A DNA stretch of 64,000 bases from Armatimonadota bacterium (GTDB taxonomy: Bacteria > Armatimonadota > Fimbriimonadia > Fimbriimonadales > Fimbriimonadaceae). Where the stretch lies: the NCBI GenBank assembly GCA_018268355.1, contig JAFDWR010000001.1:353797-417796 (forward strand). Direction: 5' to 3'. A model generated the notes under the pieces. The model saw nothing but the letters and a program-made list of their open reading frames with translations, was not told where the DNA came from and did no database searches. Positions 35,117 through 44,385 of the stretch are shown here, one piece after another. The translations under genes were made by a program, and so were the position numbers. The number at the start of each line of letters is the position of its first letter. The first letter of the stretch is position 1.

Positions 35117-36480
35117 CTTTTCAGCTTCTCGGCGACCTCGCAGACGTCGCTGCAGGTGTCGTATTGCATCTCCTCCAACCAGTCGGACACGTCATAGTCG
35201 TGGTCGTCGACCAGCTCCTCCAAAGCGTAGCCGCGGCAGGCGCCGCAGCCGGTGTTCTCGTAGACCCAAACGAGGGCGCGAATCGCGGCCTCTTGCGGCA
35301 GATGTTTCGCCATGTCTCGGAATGCAAAGGTGACGGAGTGCTCCTCCTGTTGACTGCCCGTGTTGCCGAGAACGAACTCGGTTGCAGCAGGTAGGAGGAG
35401 ATCGAGGTCCTCGGGCAAGACCGACTTCGTGAGCGATTCGATCCCCACCGCAAAGTCGTCTTCGTCTTGGACGAGTTCGAGCCCGAGCTCGCGGATGGCG
35501 GGGTCGTTGATCTCCTCAAGGACATCCTCGAAGCAACAAGGATGGAACCCCGAACGGACCCGTGCGATGAGTTCGCTCAGGGGGAGCGGGAATCCACGCT
35601 TCTCGATGACTTCAAACAGCTTTATCGCGGTTTCCCAATCCTCTTCAACAAGCCAACGACGGGCGACCTCAAGGTGATCCTCTTCCGTGAGCATTGGTGC
35701 TGCTTGGGGAACTAATCGCCTGGGGACGATGCCCGCGAGGAGGTCGGCCAGTACTCCCTTGTCCGAGGGAACATAGACCGGACGCGGCTCGCGCACGAAG
35801 GTGCGCTGAAACTCTTCTTTTGCCTTGTCCCGGGCGGCTTCTAACCGGGCGAGTAGATCACGGGGAACGTCTTTGAAGTCTTTATTCTCCGGTCCAAGGT
35901 CTTCATCCAGCTTCCAATAGTTGCCCACCGTGATCACCTCGTCCGCGTGCTCGGCGAGCCAAATGATCCCGCGAGGGATGTAGTAGCTGAGCTCGTAGAA
36001 GGCGTCTTCGTTCGACTTTCGGACGTAGTCGGTGAGCTCATCGAAGGCCCAGTCCTGGCCCTTCTTTGAGAGGTAGACGAGGGCTTCGACGTAGCTTTCG
36101 AGCGCTTGAGGCTCGTTTTCGGCGACCAGCTTCTGGAGGTGGGCGAGTGAGCGATCGTCGCCACTCTCCGCGAAAACGGCAAGGGTGCGAAATCGGAGCG
36201 TCCGGTCCTTTTCGACCATCTCCTCTTCCTCAAATTCGGCCTCGATCAGAGCGTCGCGCAGCTGCTCGCGTATCCCCGCGCGCGTGGCAAGTTCGATGTT
36301 GAACCGTCCCGCGAAGCATCCAAACTGGCGGTCGAGCCGATAGTCGTTCAGCGAGTAGTGGATGATCTCATCCTTGTAGTCCTGCGGGACGTCGGGGTTT
36401 GTAACGAGCACGGCGCGTCCGTGCCCCGCCCGCACCCACAGGCGATAAACATCCAGCGGCGGCAGGCTGGGGGCGATCAA
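35104..36480 (-). CDS. Helical-repeat (HEAT-like) hypothetical protein
   Basis: 458 aa, cytosolic, strongly acidic and helical. It shows irregular repeats that look HEAT/ARM-like (RTLAVFAESGDDRSLAHLQKLVAE, ESYVEALVYLSKKGQDWAFDELTDY, EEAAIRALVWVYENTGC). Several cysteine pairs occur in the C-terminal part (CCFED, CGAC, CSDVC). No catalytic motif or family is recognised. It follows the aldehyde dehydrogenase region only by position: its start overlaps that gene's stop by 4 nt, so it is translationally coupled at the end of the hydroxyproline operon. Its stop codon lies inside the tRNA-Val gene on the other strand. Confidence 0.65.
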   Translation of the reverse strand: MIAPSLPPLDVYRLWVRAGHGRAVLVTNPDVPQDYKDEIIHYSLNDYRLDRQFGCFAGRFNIELATRAGIREQLRDALIEAEFEEEEMVEKDRTLRFRTLAVFAESGDDRSLAHLQKLVAENEPQALESYVEALVYLSKKGQDWAFDELTDYVRKSNEDAFYELSYYIPRGIIWLAEHADEVITVGNYWKLDEDLGPENKDFKDVPRDLLARLEAARDKAKEEFQRTFVREPRPVYVPSDKGVLADLLAGIVPRRLVPQAAPMLTEEDHLEVARRWLVEEDWETAIKLFEVIEKRGFPLPLSELIARVRSGFHPCCFEDVLEEINDPAIRELGLELVQDEDDFAVGIESLTKSVLPEDLDLLLPAATEFVLGNTGSQQEEHSVTFAFRDMAKHLPQEAAIRALVWVYENTGCGACRGYALEELVDDHDYDVSDWLEEMQYDTCSDVCEVAEKLKSGGR

Positions 36481-37865
36481 TCGACCTCGCTAGGCTCGTT
36501 CTGGACGCAAACCGGGCGAAGCCAGCGCTCGATCGCGGTCATCCCGACCGACGTGAACCGGCTGTCGGTGGTCGCGGGGAAGGGGCCGCCGTGGACCATG
36601 GCGGGGCTGACCTCGACTCCGGTGGGGAAGCCGTCGAAGACCACCCGCCCCACGCGGCGCTTCAGGACCGGAACCAACGAGTGTCCGGCCGTTGCCCCGA
36701 GAAGTGTGGCGGTCAGCTGGCCCGGCATGGAACCCGCGAATTCGAGCATCTCGGCCTCGTCGCGGCAGGTCACGACGACACCGCACGGACCGAAGACCTC
36801 CTCAAAGAGCTCGGCACCCTCCGACGGCGTTGCACTGTAGAGGCGTGCCTGGGGACCCTCGGCGAGCAGCCGAACCCCTTCTGCCGAGGACAAGCGGCAC
36901 AGGCCCGCCTCATAGGCCGCGGCGATTCCAGCCGAGAGCATCGTTGCCTCTCCGGACGTGGAAACCAGCCGCGATATCTCCGCGACAAACGCGCTGAACC
37001 CGGGCGAATCCACCCCGACGAGGAGGCCGGGATTGGTGCAGAACTGGCCCGCGCCGAGGGTGAGCGAGGCCACATAGCCGGCCGCATTTGACTCGGTCTG
37101 CCCCGGCGGCAAGGCAAAGACGGGATTGACGCTGCCCATCTCCGCGAAAACGGGAATCGGTTCCGGGCGATTCGCCCCCAGCCGAAAGAGAGCCAAACCC
37201 GCGCGCTGGGACCCCGTGAAGCCGACCGCAGCGACATTCAGGTCGGTCACCAGCCACTCGCCGACTTCGGCTCCGCCATGCACGCGCTGAACGGCGTCGC
37301 CAAAGGCCGAAGCGAGCGCGCCAAACACCATCTCGCTGGTCCCAGGATGGAGCGGATGGACCTTCACGACCACCGGGCAGCCCGCCGCGAGGGCGCTGGC
37401 GGTATCACCACCGGCGACGGAAAACGCGAGCGGGAAGTTGCTCGCTCCAAAGACCGCGACCACGCCAATCGGGTGCTTCTCCAGCCTCAGGGAGGGCAGC
37501 GGAAGGGGCGCACGATTGGGGTTGCCGGGCAGCGAAAGCGAGTCAAGCACGCCACTCGATTCGATGTGATCGGCAAAGGCGCGGAGCTGGCCGCAAGTCC
37601 GGGCTCGCTCACCCGTGAGACGCGCCACGGGTAGCCCGGATTCAAGGTGGGCCATTTCGATGAGCGCATCGCCCAAGGCTTCAATCGCAGCGGCGGCATC
37701 GCGTAGCTTCTGCGCCCGTGTGGCGACGTCCGAAAGGCTCGCCCAGGTGCTCGGGGAATTCGCTAATGAGCACGCGCGCTCGACGTCGGCTTGGGTGGCG
37801 ATGGGGTACTCGCCGGGGAGGCGCTCGCCGGTCGCGGGGTTGAGGGCAAAGTAGGTTTCAGACAT
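36477..37865 (-). CDS. 2,5-dioxovalerate (alpha-ketoglutarate semialdehyde) dehydrogenase
   Basis: 462 aa, ALDH superfamily. The catalytic Cys276 (GAGQFCTNPG) and general-base Glu242 (AEMGSVNP) are in place, with the NAD(P) motif GFTGSQRAG. ASNFPLAFSVAGGDTASALAAGCPVVVK is the signature of the KGSADH subfamily. The enzyme oxidises alpha-ketoglutarate semialdehyde to 2-oxoglutarate, the last step of hydroxyproline (and some sugar acid) breakdown. It is somewhat short for the family. The upstream FAD enzyme overlaps its start by 8 nt. Confidence 0.88.
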   Translation of the reverse strand: MSETYFALNPATGERLPGEYPIATQADVERACSLANSPSTWASLSDVATRAQKLRDAAAAIEALGDALIEMAHLESGLPVARLTGERARTCGQLRAFADHIESSGVLDSLSLPGNPNRAPLPLPSLRLEKHPIGVVAVFGASNFPLAFSVAGGDTASALAAGCPVVVKVHPLHPGTSEMVFGALASAFGDAVQRVHGGAEVGEWLVTDLNVAAVGFTGSQRAGLALFRLGANRPEPIPVFAEMGSVNPVFALPPGQTESNAAGYVASLTLGAGQFCTNPGLLVGVDSPGFSAFVAEISRLVSTSGEATMLSAGIAAAYEAGLCRLSSAEGVRLLAEGPQARLYSATPSEGAELFEEVFGPCGVVVTCRDEAEMLEFAGSMPGQLTATLLGATAGHSLVPVLKRRVGRVVFDGFPTGVEVSPAMVHGGPFPATTDSRFTSVGMTAIERWLRPVCVQNEPSEVD

Positions 37866-39096
37866 AGCGGAGGGGATCGAGGAGGGAGAGGTCGAGGGAG
37901 GGCTTTTCGCCCGAAATTAGTTCGGCCATGAGCTGGCCGGAGATGGGTCCTAGGCTCAGCCCCATCATGCCATGCCCGCTGGATAAGTACAAGTCGTCGG
38001 CAACCTTCCCAAGGTAGGGAAGGCCATCTGGCGAGCAGGGCCGGGAACCTTGCCAAATCTGAGTGTTGTCGAAGAGGGTGGGCGGCGCGGAGGGAAAGAC
38101 ATCGAAGACGCCCCGCTTGATCCCTTCGTAACGCTGTGGGTCGACGGTGCCGACCTTGCCACCGAGGATCATGGTGCCGGTGACGCGGAGCCCGGTCTGC
38201 ATCGGGGTAATCGCCACCCGGTGGTCGGCAAGGAGGGCGCAACGGCGCGGCGCGAGGGGCGAATCGGGGATCGTGGTGCCATAGCCATGTCCGGCGACAA
38301 GGGGCAACTTTTTGCCGGTTGCCATCTGGAGGAGGTCGCGGGTTTCCACGCCTCCCGCGAGGACCCAAGTGTCGCCCTCAATCGGGCCTGACGTCGTTTC
38401 GACCGCCCTGATCTTGCCGCCTTGGTCCTTGACGAAGCCCTTCACGTTGGTCGCGGTGATCACTTCGACCTGGCCACGAAGGGCGGAAAGGACCGCGCTC
38501 GGCGTGATCCAGGCATCGTCCTCAAAGATGACGCCGCCCACCGCGCGGATGGGAGTAGCGGGGTCGTAAACGTCGAGCGATTGGGCGTCAAAGCGCTTAA
38601 TCCGAAGTCCGAGCGATTCGGCGTGGTCGGCGAGTTCGAGCTCTTCGTGCAGGGTTTCCGCCTTGCTACAAAGGACGGCGAGGCCGCGCGGTGTGTAGCC
38701 GAGAGGGCCCAGGGTCGTCTCCCAATGGGCGTAGATCTCCTTGGAACGCAGGTTCAGGTCGCGCAGAAGGAACTTCGTGCGTTCGACGTGCTTGCGGTTG
38801 GCGCGCAAGGCGAACCGGGCCATCCAGCCGTAAAGCGAAAGGTCGGTGCCGAAGCGAAAGCCGAAAGGGCTACCCCTCCGCAGGCTCATCTTGAGGCCCT
38901 TCCACACCATCCCCGGCGCAGCAAGGGGAACGAAGTGGCTCGGCACGATCATGCCCGCGTTGCCGGTCGAGGTCAGGGTCGCGGTGTCATCGGGGCGGCG
39001 GCGTTCGAGGACGACCACGTCGACCCCGCGCTGCTTGAGGGCATAGGCGGTGCTCAGCCCGATGATCCCGCCGCCGACAATGACGATTCGGCTCAT
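37858..39096 (-). CDS. FAD-dependent D-amino-acid / D-hydroxyproline dehydrogenase
   Basis: 412 aa of the DadA/LhpB type. The N-terminus IVIVGGGIIGLSTAYALKQRG is the FAD-binding Rossmann motif, and the C-terminal GKVADDLYLSSGHGMMGLSLGPISGQL is the family flavin-clamp region. In this context (next to a DapA-family deaminase and a ketoglutarate semialdehyde dehydrogenase) the likely reaction is oxidation of cis-4-hydroxy-D-proline to pyrroline-4-hydroxy-2-carboxylate. It overlaps the deaminase by 4 nt. D-alanine or D-proline oxidation remains possible. Confidence 0.85.
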   Translation of the reverse strand: MSRIVIVGGGIIGLSTAYALKQRGVDVVVLERRRPDDTATLTSTGNAGMIVPSHFVPLAAPGMVWKGLKMSLRRGSPFGFRFGTDLSLYGWMARFALRANRKHVERTKFLLRDLNLRSKEIYAHWETTLGPLGYTPRGLAVLCSKAETLHEELELADHAESLGLRIKRFDAQSLDVYDPATPIRAVGGVIFEDDAWITPSAVLSALRGQVEVITATNVKGFVKDQGGKIRAVETTSGPIEGDTWVLAGGVETRDLLQMATGKKLPLVAGHGYGTTIPDSPLAPRRCALLADHRVAITPMQTGLRVTGTMILGGKVGTVDPQRYEGIKRGVFDVFPSAPPTLFDNTQIWQGSRPCSPDGLPYLGKVADDLYLSSGHGMMGLSLGPISGQLMAELISGEKPSLDLSLLDPLRYV

Positions 39097-40004
39097 CGAG
39101 AAAGCGCGCCGACCATGGCCCTTCGAGCCTCCGCTTCTTCAAGAACCATGTGGACGTGAGCTCGCTCCTCCTTGGAGAGCGGAAGCCTCGGCGGGCGAAC
39201 GGTTTCGCTTCCCATCCCGCGAAGCTGGATGGCGAGCTTGATCTGCTGGACAAACTTACGGCCGATATCGAGGCGAAGCAGCGGCGAGAACCAGCGGTAG
39301 AGGTCGCGGGCCTCTTCCCAGTTTCCGCCCATCATGAGATCCCAGAGTGCGGCATTCTCATCGGGATAAGCGAGGGCCATGCCCGCGATCCAGCCCTTCG
39401 CGCCGAGAATCGTGCATTCCAGGGCAAGGTCATCGACGCCCGCCATCAGCACATAACGATCACCGACCGCATTAGCAAGCTGCGTGAAGCGGCGGGTGTC
39501 TCCGCTCGATTCCTTGATCGCGACGATGTTGCTTTGGTCGCTCAAAACCTTGAAGTCCTCGGGCGTGAGGTCGACGTGGTAGCCGATCGGGTTGTTGTAG
39601 GCGATAAACGGCAGGTCGGTGCTTCGCGCGACGTTCATGAAGTGGGCATGGGCCTCTTCGCGGTCGGCGTGATAGACCATCGCGGGCATGAGCATGAAGC
39701 CGTGGACGCCGGCCCTTTCGGCCGCCGCGACATAGTCAATCGCCTGGTGCCAGCCGTATTCGGCGACGCCAGAAATGACGGGAACCCGGCCCTTGGCGAC
39801 CTCGAGCGCGCAGCGCAGCACCTGGAGCTTCTCCTCGCGGTTCAGGGCGACGTTCTCGCCCAGCGATCCAAGCATGACGAGGCCGTGGACCCCCGAACCG
39901 ATCATGCGCTCAATGTGGTCAGCGGTTGCGTCGAGATCAAGGCTGTGATCCGGGCGGAACTGGGTCGTCATCGCGGGATAAACGCCGTGAAAGTCAGGCT
40001 TCAT
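39093..40004 (-). CDS. DapA-family lyase, probable pyrroline-4-hydroxy-2-carboxylate deaminase
   Basis: 303 aa TIM-barrel aldolase of the DHDPS/NAL family. Schiff-base Lys164 (VAIKESSGD) and catalytic Tyr136 (FIAYNNP) are present, and the start of the barrel HGVYPAMTTQF is typical. The adjacent D-hydroxyproline-type dehydrogenase and KGSA dehydrogenase point to LhpC/HypD-like deamination of Pyr4H2C to alpha-ketoglutarate semialdehyde, in preference to lysine synthesis. It is the first gene of this minus-strand operon. The divergent BMP transporter starts 53 bp away. Confidence 0.82.
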   Translation of the reverse strand: MKPDFHGVYPAMTTQFRPDHSLDLDATADHIERMIGSGVHGLVMLGSLGENVALNREEKLQVLRCALEVAKGRVPVISGVAEYGWHQAIDYVAAAERAGVHGFMLMPAMVYHADREEAHAHFMNVARSTDLPFIAYNNPIGYHVDLTPEDFKVLSDQSNIVAIKESSGDTRRFTQLANAVGDRYVLMAGVDDLALECTILGAKGWIAGMALAYPDENAALWDLMMGGNWEEARDLYRWFSPLLRLDIGRKFVQQIKLAIQLRGMGSETVRPPRLPLSKEERAHVHMVLEEAEARRAMVGALSR

Positions 40005-40057
40005 TGGAACTTAGTTTACGCGAGCGGAATCACGGTTGGATCACGTATAACAGGTGC

Positions 40058-41077
40058 ATGAAACCGCTCGCCATACTCGCTGGCCTCCTTGCCCTTTCGC
40101 TCGTCGGATGCAAGGGCGATTCGACCAATACCACCGGGACCGCCGGTGGCGAACAGCCCGGCAAAGGCGGCGCGTCGAAGTCGATCAAAGTTGCTTTGTT
40201 GACGCCGGGACCGGTCAGCGATTCGGGATGGAACGCGATGGCTTATGAAGGCCTCGTCGCGATCAAGAACGAGCAGGGCGCGACCGTCCAAAACCAGGAA
40301 GCAGCGGGTGAAGGCCAGATCAAGGACGCCATGCGGCAGTACGCCCAGGATGGCTACAACCTCGTGATTGGCCATGGGTTTGAATACAACGGGGTCGCCA
40401 AGGAGATTGCCGCCGACTTTCCGAACACCGCGTTTGTAAGCAGCTCGGGCGCGCAATCGGGTCCGAACTTCGGTGCCTTCCGCTTCTACCTTGAGCAGGG
40501 CTTCTACCTCGCGGGCATGATGGCTGCGGGTATGAGCAAGACGGGCGTGGTCGCCGTCGTCGGACTCGACGTGCCCTCGATCCGCTCAACGTTCAAGGGC
40601 TTCATCGCAGGCGCGAAGGCGGTTCGCCCCGATATCAAGATTGTCGAGAAGTACGTTCCGCTTCCCGGAACCGACATCGCCGCTTACAAGCAATCGACGC
40701 TTGCTGCGATTGACGAGAAGGCCGACTTCATCATGCACCAGGCCAACCAGGGCGCCCAGGCCGTGTTTGATGCCGCGAAGGAGAAGGGCGTGCTTTGCTT
40801 TGGCGCGAACGCCAACCAGAACAACAACCCGAGCGGCGTGGTCATCGCGAGCGCGGTCATTATCGCCAAGCCCGCCTTCCTTGACCTCGCGAAAGAAGTC
40901 GCGGAAGGGAAGTACAAGGGCCGGGTTCAGCTCTTTGGCATGGACAAGGGCGCGATCGACTTCGTCGTGAATCCCGCGATGGCAGACAAGGTGCCAGGAG
41001 AGCTGATGTCGAAGATCCAGCAAGCCCGCACGGAGATTGCCACCGGCAAGCTCGTGGTTCCGAAGGACGAATTCTGA
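40058..41077 (+). CDS. BMP-family ABC substrate-binding lipoprotein
   Basis: 339 aa. A lipoprotein signal with lipobox LVGC (Cys at about 18) is followed by a Gly/Ser-rich tether and the Bmp/Med/PnrA fold (IKVALLTPGPVSDSGWNAMAYEGL, GVVAVVGLDVPSIRSTFKGFIAGAK, FIMHQANQGAQAVFDAAKEKG). Family members bind nucleosides such as guanosine and inosine; the ligand here is inferred. It is the first gene of a six-gene coupled operon with the ATPase, two permeases, a pterin synthase and an SDR. Confidence 0.92.
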   Translation: MKPLAILAGLLALSLVGCKGDSTNTTGTAGGEQPGKGGASKSIKVALLTPGPVSDSGWNAMAYEGLVAIKNEQGATVQNQEAAGEGQIKDAMRQYAQDGYNLVIGHGFEYNGVAKEIAADFPNTAFVSSSGAQSGPNFGAFRFYLEQGFYLAGMMAAGMSKTGVVAVVGLDVPSIRSTFKGFIAGAKAVRPDIKIVEKYVPLPGTDIAAYKQSTLAAIDEKADFIMHQANQGAQAVFDAAKEKGVLCFGANANQNNNPSGVVIASAVIIAKPAFLDLAKEVAEGKYKGRVQLFGMDKGAIDFVVNPAMADKVPGELMSKIQQARTEIATGKLVVPKDEF

Positions 41078-41084
41078 GGCCACG

Positions 41085-42506
41085 TTGAGCGAACTTGTCG
41101 TCAAGGGCGTCCGCAAGACGTACGGCTCGCTGGTCGCCCTCGACGATTTCTCGGCGACCTTTCGGCCGGGCGAGATCCACGCCATCCTCGGTGAAAACGG
41201 AGCGGGCAAATCGACGCTCGTCAGCATCCTTTCCGGATTTGTGACCCCCGACCAGGGCGGGGTTTCGCTGGGCAGTCGGGACCTGCCGCTCGGACAACCG
41301 ACCCGCGTGCGCCAGCTTGGCGTCTCGATGGTCCACCAGCATTTCGCCCTCGTCCCCGCGATGACGGTGGAGGAGAACTTTGCCCTTGACCGCCTGTGGT
41401 CTTCGAAGGGTCTCTTGAACCTTAGCGAACTCGCTGGGCCCGCGCTTGAACTCGCTGAGCGACTGGATTGGGCAGTCGAACCGAAGGCTCGCGTTGCCGA
41501 CCTTCCGGTCGGCGTTCGTCAGCGGGTTGAGATCCTCAAGGCCCTCGTCGGGAATGCGCCCGTGATCATCCTCGACGAGCCGACCGCGGTCCTCTCCGCT
41601 GAGGAAGTCGAAGACCTCTTCCGCGTGCTGCGCTCGCTGCGCGATGAAGGGAAGGTCGTCCTCCTGATCGCCCACAAGCTCGACGAGGTGCTCTCCGTTG
41701 CCGACCGGTTCACCGTGCTGCGGCGGGGCAAGTGGATCACCACTGCCGACCGGGGCGACGTGACCAAGGAGCAGCTAGTTCAGTGGATGATCGGCGATCA
41801 ACTGAACATCGAGCCCGCAGGCCGCAAGCTCGGGGAGAACGTGGTTTGCGCTCTTCGCAAGGTGAAAGCCAACGACGAGACCGGCGTTTTGCGCTTGACG
41901 GTGGACGATCTTGAGGTTCGCGCGGGTGAGATTTTTGGGATCGGTGGTGTGGATGGCAACGGCCAAAAGGAGCTTGCCGAAGTCCTTGTTGGCATCACCG
42001 CGCCGGTTGCGGGGACGCGGGAGGGCGACCCCAGCGTCGCCTACATCCCCCAGGATCGCCAGCGCGAGGGCCTTGTCCTCGACCTCAGCATCGTGGACAA
42101 CATCTCGTTTGAGCGGACGTCGCTGGTTGGCTTTGCGATCGACAACCCGAAGGCGCGCCGCCGACTGGCGACGGAGTTGATCGAGCGGTATTCGATCAAG
42201 GTTTCGGAGGCCGAAGGCCCCGTGAAGTCGCTCAGCGGCGGAAACCAACAGAAGGTCGTCGTCGCCCGCGAGCTCAACACCAAGCGCGATCTGATCGTCG
42301 CGGTCAACCCGACGCGCGGCCTCGACTTCCGCGCCGCCGCCTTCGTGCATTCTTCGCTCCTCGCCGCTCGCGAGGCGGGCAGCGCGGTCGTTCTCATCAC
42401 CGCCGACCTTGATGAGCTTCGGGAGCTCAGCGACCGAGTTGGGTTCCTTTCGGGCGGTGGCCTCAAGCTCGGCGGTGATGCCTCCGCGATGTTGGAGGGG
42501 CATTGA
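41085..42506 (+). CDS. ABC importer ATPase with two domains (YufO/NupA type)
   Basis: 473 aa. A TTG start at 41085 is chosen because GAGG lies 6 nt upstream and it gives the family N-terminus LSELVVKGVRKTYG. Domain 1 has Walker A GENGAGKS, Q-loop HQHF and Walker B ILDEP. Domain 2 has the usual degenerate Walker A (GVDGNGQ), signature SLSGGNQQK and NPTRGLDF. This two-domain layout is that of sugar/nucleoside importers. It lies 8 bp after the binding-protein gene and overlaps the first permease by 4 nt. Confidence 0.94.
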   Translation: MSELVVKGVRKTYGSLVALDDFSATFRPGEIHAILGENGAGKSTLVSILSGFVTPDQGGVSLGSRDLPLGQPTRVRQLGVSMVHQHFALVPAMTVEENFALDRLWSSKGLLNLSELAGPALELAERLDWAVEPKARVADLPVGVRQRVEILKALVGNAPVIILDEPTAVLSAEEVEDLFRVLRSLRDEGKVVLLIAHKLDEVLSVADRFTVLRRGKWITTADRGDVTKEQLVQWMIGDQLNIEPAGRKLGENVVCALRKVKANDETGVLRLTVDDLEVRAGEIFGIGGVDGNGQKELAEVLVGITAPVAGTREGDPSVAYIPQDRQREGLVLDLSIVDNISFERTSLVGFAIDNPKARRRLATELIERYSIKVSEAEGPVKSLSGGNQQKVVVARELNTKRDLIVAVNPTRGLDFRAAAFVHSSLLAAREAGSAVVLITADLDELRELSDRVGFLSGGGLKLGGDASAMLEGH

Positions 42507-43522
42507 AGCGGGCCGCTCTTCTCGTTGGCTCGCTCCTCGTGATCCTCGGGGTCACGCTCGCCGTTTTGGGCCTGCCGGTTTTTGAAAGCATGAAGCTGCT
42601 GTTTACGGGGGCGTTCGGTTCTAGCCGTGGCCTCGACAGCACGCTGACAAAGATGACGCCGCTCCTGCTCGTTGGTCTCGGAGTGGTCGTCGCCTGGCGG
42701 GCAGGGGTTTACAACGTCGGCGGGGAAGGGCAGTTTGTGATCGGCGGTCTGGCCGCCGCGACGGTGGCGGCCTTACTCGGCAAGAACCCGAGTGGCGTCA
42801 TGCAGGTCGTCGTCCTTGCCGGCGGGATGCTCGGCGGTGCGGCTTGGGGCTGGATTGCAGGGTGGCTCTCCCACCGGCGAAGGGTGGACGTTGTCATCTC
42901 GACGATCCTCCTGAACTTCATTGCGATCTTCCTGCTCCAGGGCCTCATTGCGGGCGCGCTGAGGGACCCCGAGGTTAATCTGCCCCAGTCGGCACGGCTC
43001 GAAGACAGCCTGCGGCTCATGCGGTTCACCCGGCAGGGCGACCTCCACCTTGGATTCATCGTCGCCCTCTTCGGCGCTGCGGCCTTGTGGTTCTTGCTCA
43101 ATCGAACGACGCTCGGCTTCAAGCTCAAGCTCGTGGGAGCGAATCCGCTTCTTGTCCGGGCCCAGCGGCTCAATGCCGACCGACTCCGGACTTTCGCGAT
43201 CAGCCTTTCGGGGGCACTTTGCGGCCTCGCCGGTGCGGTTGAATTCGCGGGCGTCAACCATCGGCTCGGCCAGTCGTTCAACCAGAACTGGGGCTTCCTC
43301 GCGATACCGGTTGCCGTGCTTGGCGGGCTGAACCCGATTGGAACTGCCTTTGCCGCACTCTATTTTGCCGCCGTTCTGGCGGGGGCGAGGAATCTCGGCG
43401 GCTTCAGCCAAAATGGGGCGGCCATCGTCGCGATTGTTCAGGCGATTGCTGTTCTCGGGTTCATGGCGGTCAATCAGTGGCTTTCGCGTCGGCGCGAGGC
43501 CGTCCGGGAGGTTGCGGAATGA
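42503..43522 (+). CDS. ABC importer permease 1 (YufP/NupP type)
   Basis: 339 aa, about nine membrane helices. The motif AWRAGVYNVGGEGQFVIGG is the BPD_transp_2 signature, and TTLGFKLKLVGANP is the cytoplasmic coupling loop. Start TTG overlaps the ATPase stop by 4 nt, and its stop overlaps the next permease by 4 nt. With its neighbour it forms the heterodimeric channel for the ligand bound by the BMP lipoprotein. Confidence 0.93.
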   Translation: MKRAALLVGSLLVILGVTLAVLGLPVFESMKLLFTGAFGSSRGLDSTLTKMTPLLLVGLGVVVAWRAGVYNVGGEGQFVIGGLAAATVAALLGKNPSGVMQVVVLAGGMLGGAAWGWIAGWLSHRRRVDVVISTILLNFIAIFLLQGLIAGALRDPEVNLPQSARLEDSLRLMRFTRQGDLHLGFIVALFGAAALWFLLNRTTLGFKLKLVGANPLLVRAQRLNADRLRTFAISLSGALCGLAGAVEFAGVNHRLGQSFNQNWGFLAIPVAVLGGLNPIGTAFAALYFAAVLAGARNLGGFSQNGAAIVAIVQAIAVLGFMAVNQWLSRRREAVREVAE

Positions 43523-44385
43523 TCGCCACCATCCTCCTGTTCTCGGTGCCGCTCATCCTCGCCGCGATGGGCGAAGTCGTTGGGCAACGCGCGGGCATGA
43601 TCGACATCGGCCAGGAAGGGAAGATCCTCATCGGTGCATTCGTCGGATTCATCGTCGCGAAGATCACTGGCAGCTTGATCGTGGGCTACGCCCTCGCCGT
43701 GGTCGCGGGGGTTGCGCTCGGTTGTCTCTCAACCTGGTTCACCGCAAAGCTCCAACTCGACCAAGTTGTCGTCGGAACCGCGCTCAACCTGCTCGCGCTC
43801 GGAGCCACGTCGATTGCCTTCCGCATCTATGTCGGCGACTCCGGAAAGCTCCTCTCGATCGACAAGGCCCCCGCCCTTTTTGGCCTTGACCCCGTGGTGT
43901 ATCTCGCCATCCTTTCGCCTGCGGTGATCTGGTTCGTGTTGATGAAGACGAGCTGGGGCCTCAGCGTCCGCGCAAGCGGCGAGTATCCACCGGCAGTTGA
44001 GGCGGCAGGAATTAGCGTCATCCGTCGGCGGTTCGAGGCTGCGATGCTTGCGGGGGGCATGAGTGGCCTTGCGGGAGCGGCCCTCAGCATCGCCTTGTCG
44101 GGTTCGCTCGGCGAGGGCATGAGCGCAGGCCGTGGATTCCTTGCGATTGCGGTGGTGACGTTTGGCCGGTGGCGCGCGCCTTGGGTGGCGGGAGCCGCGC
44201 TGCTCATCGGCGTAATCGACGCGGTGCAGTACCGATTCCAAGGCCAGGCCATCTTAGGGTTCAAGCCGCCCCTCCAGCTTTGGCAAGCCTTGCCTTACCT
44301 CGGGGCGCTTCTGATTCTCTTTGCGCTCGGGAGAGGAGCGGGTGCGCCGGCGGCCCTTGGTCGAGCGTATAACAAGGAGCGATGA
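43519..44385 (+). CDS. ABC importer permease 2 (YufQ/NupQ type)
   Basis: 288 aa, about eight membrane helices. It carries VGQRAGMIDIGQEGKILIGAF, the family signature, and KTSWGLSVRASGEYPPAVEAAG, the coupling loop with the ATPase. The start ATG 43519 (ATGA overlap with permease 1) gives the membrane N-terminus; a start at 43477 is inside permease 1. Its stop overlaps the pterin-synthase gene by 4 nt, so a metabolic enzyme is translationally coupled to the importer. Confidence 0.93.
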   Translation: MIATILLFSVPLILAAMGEVVGQRAGMIDIGQEGKILIGAFVGFIVAKITGSLIVGYALAVVAGVALGCLSTWFTAKLQLDQVVVGTALNLLALGATSIAFRIYVGDSGKLLSIDKAPALFGLDPVVYLAILSPAVIWFVLMKTSWGLSVRASGEYPPAVEAAGISVIRRRFEAAMLAGGMSGLAGAALSIALSGSLGEGMSAGRGFLAIAVVTFGRWRAPWVAGAALLIGVIDAVQYRFQGQAILGFKPPLQLWQALPYLGALLILFALGRGAGAPAALGRAYNKER

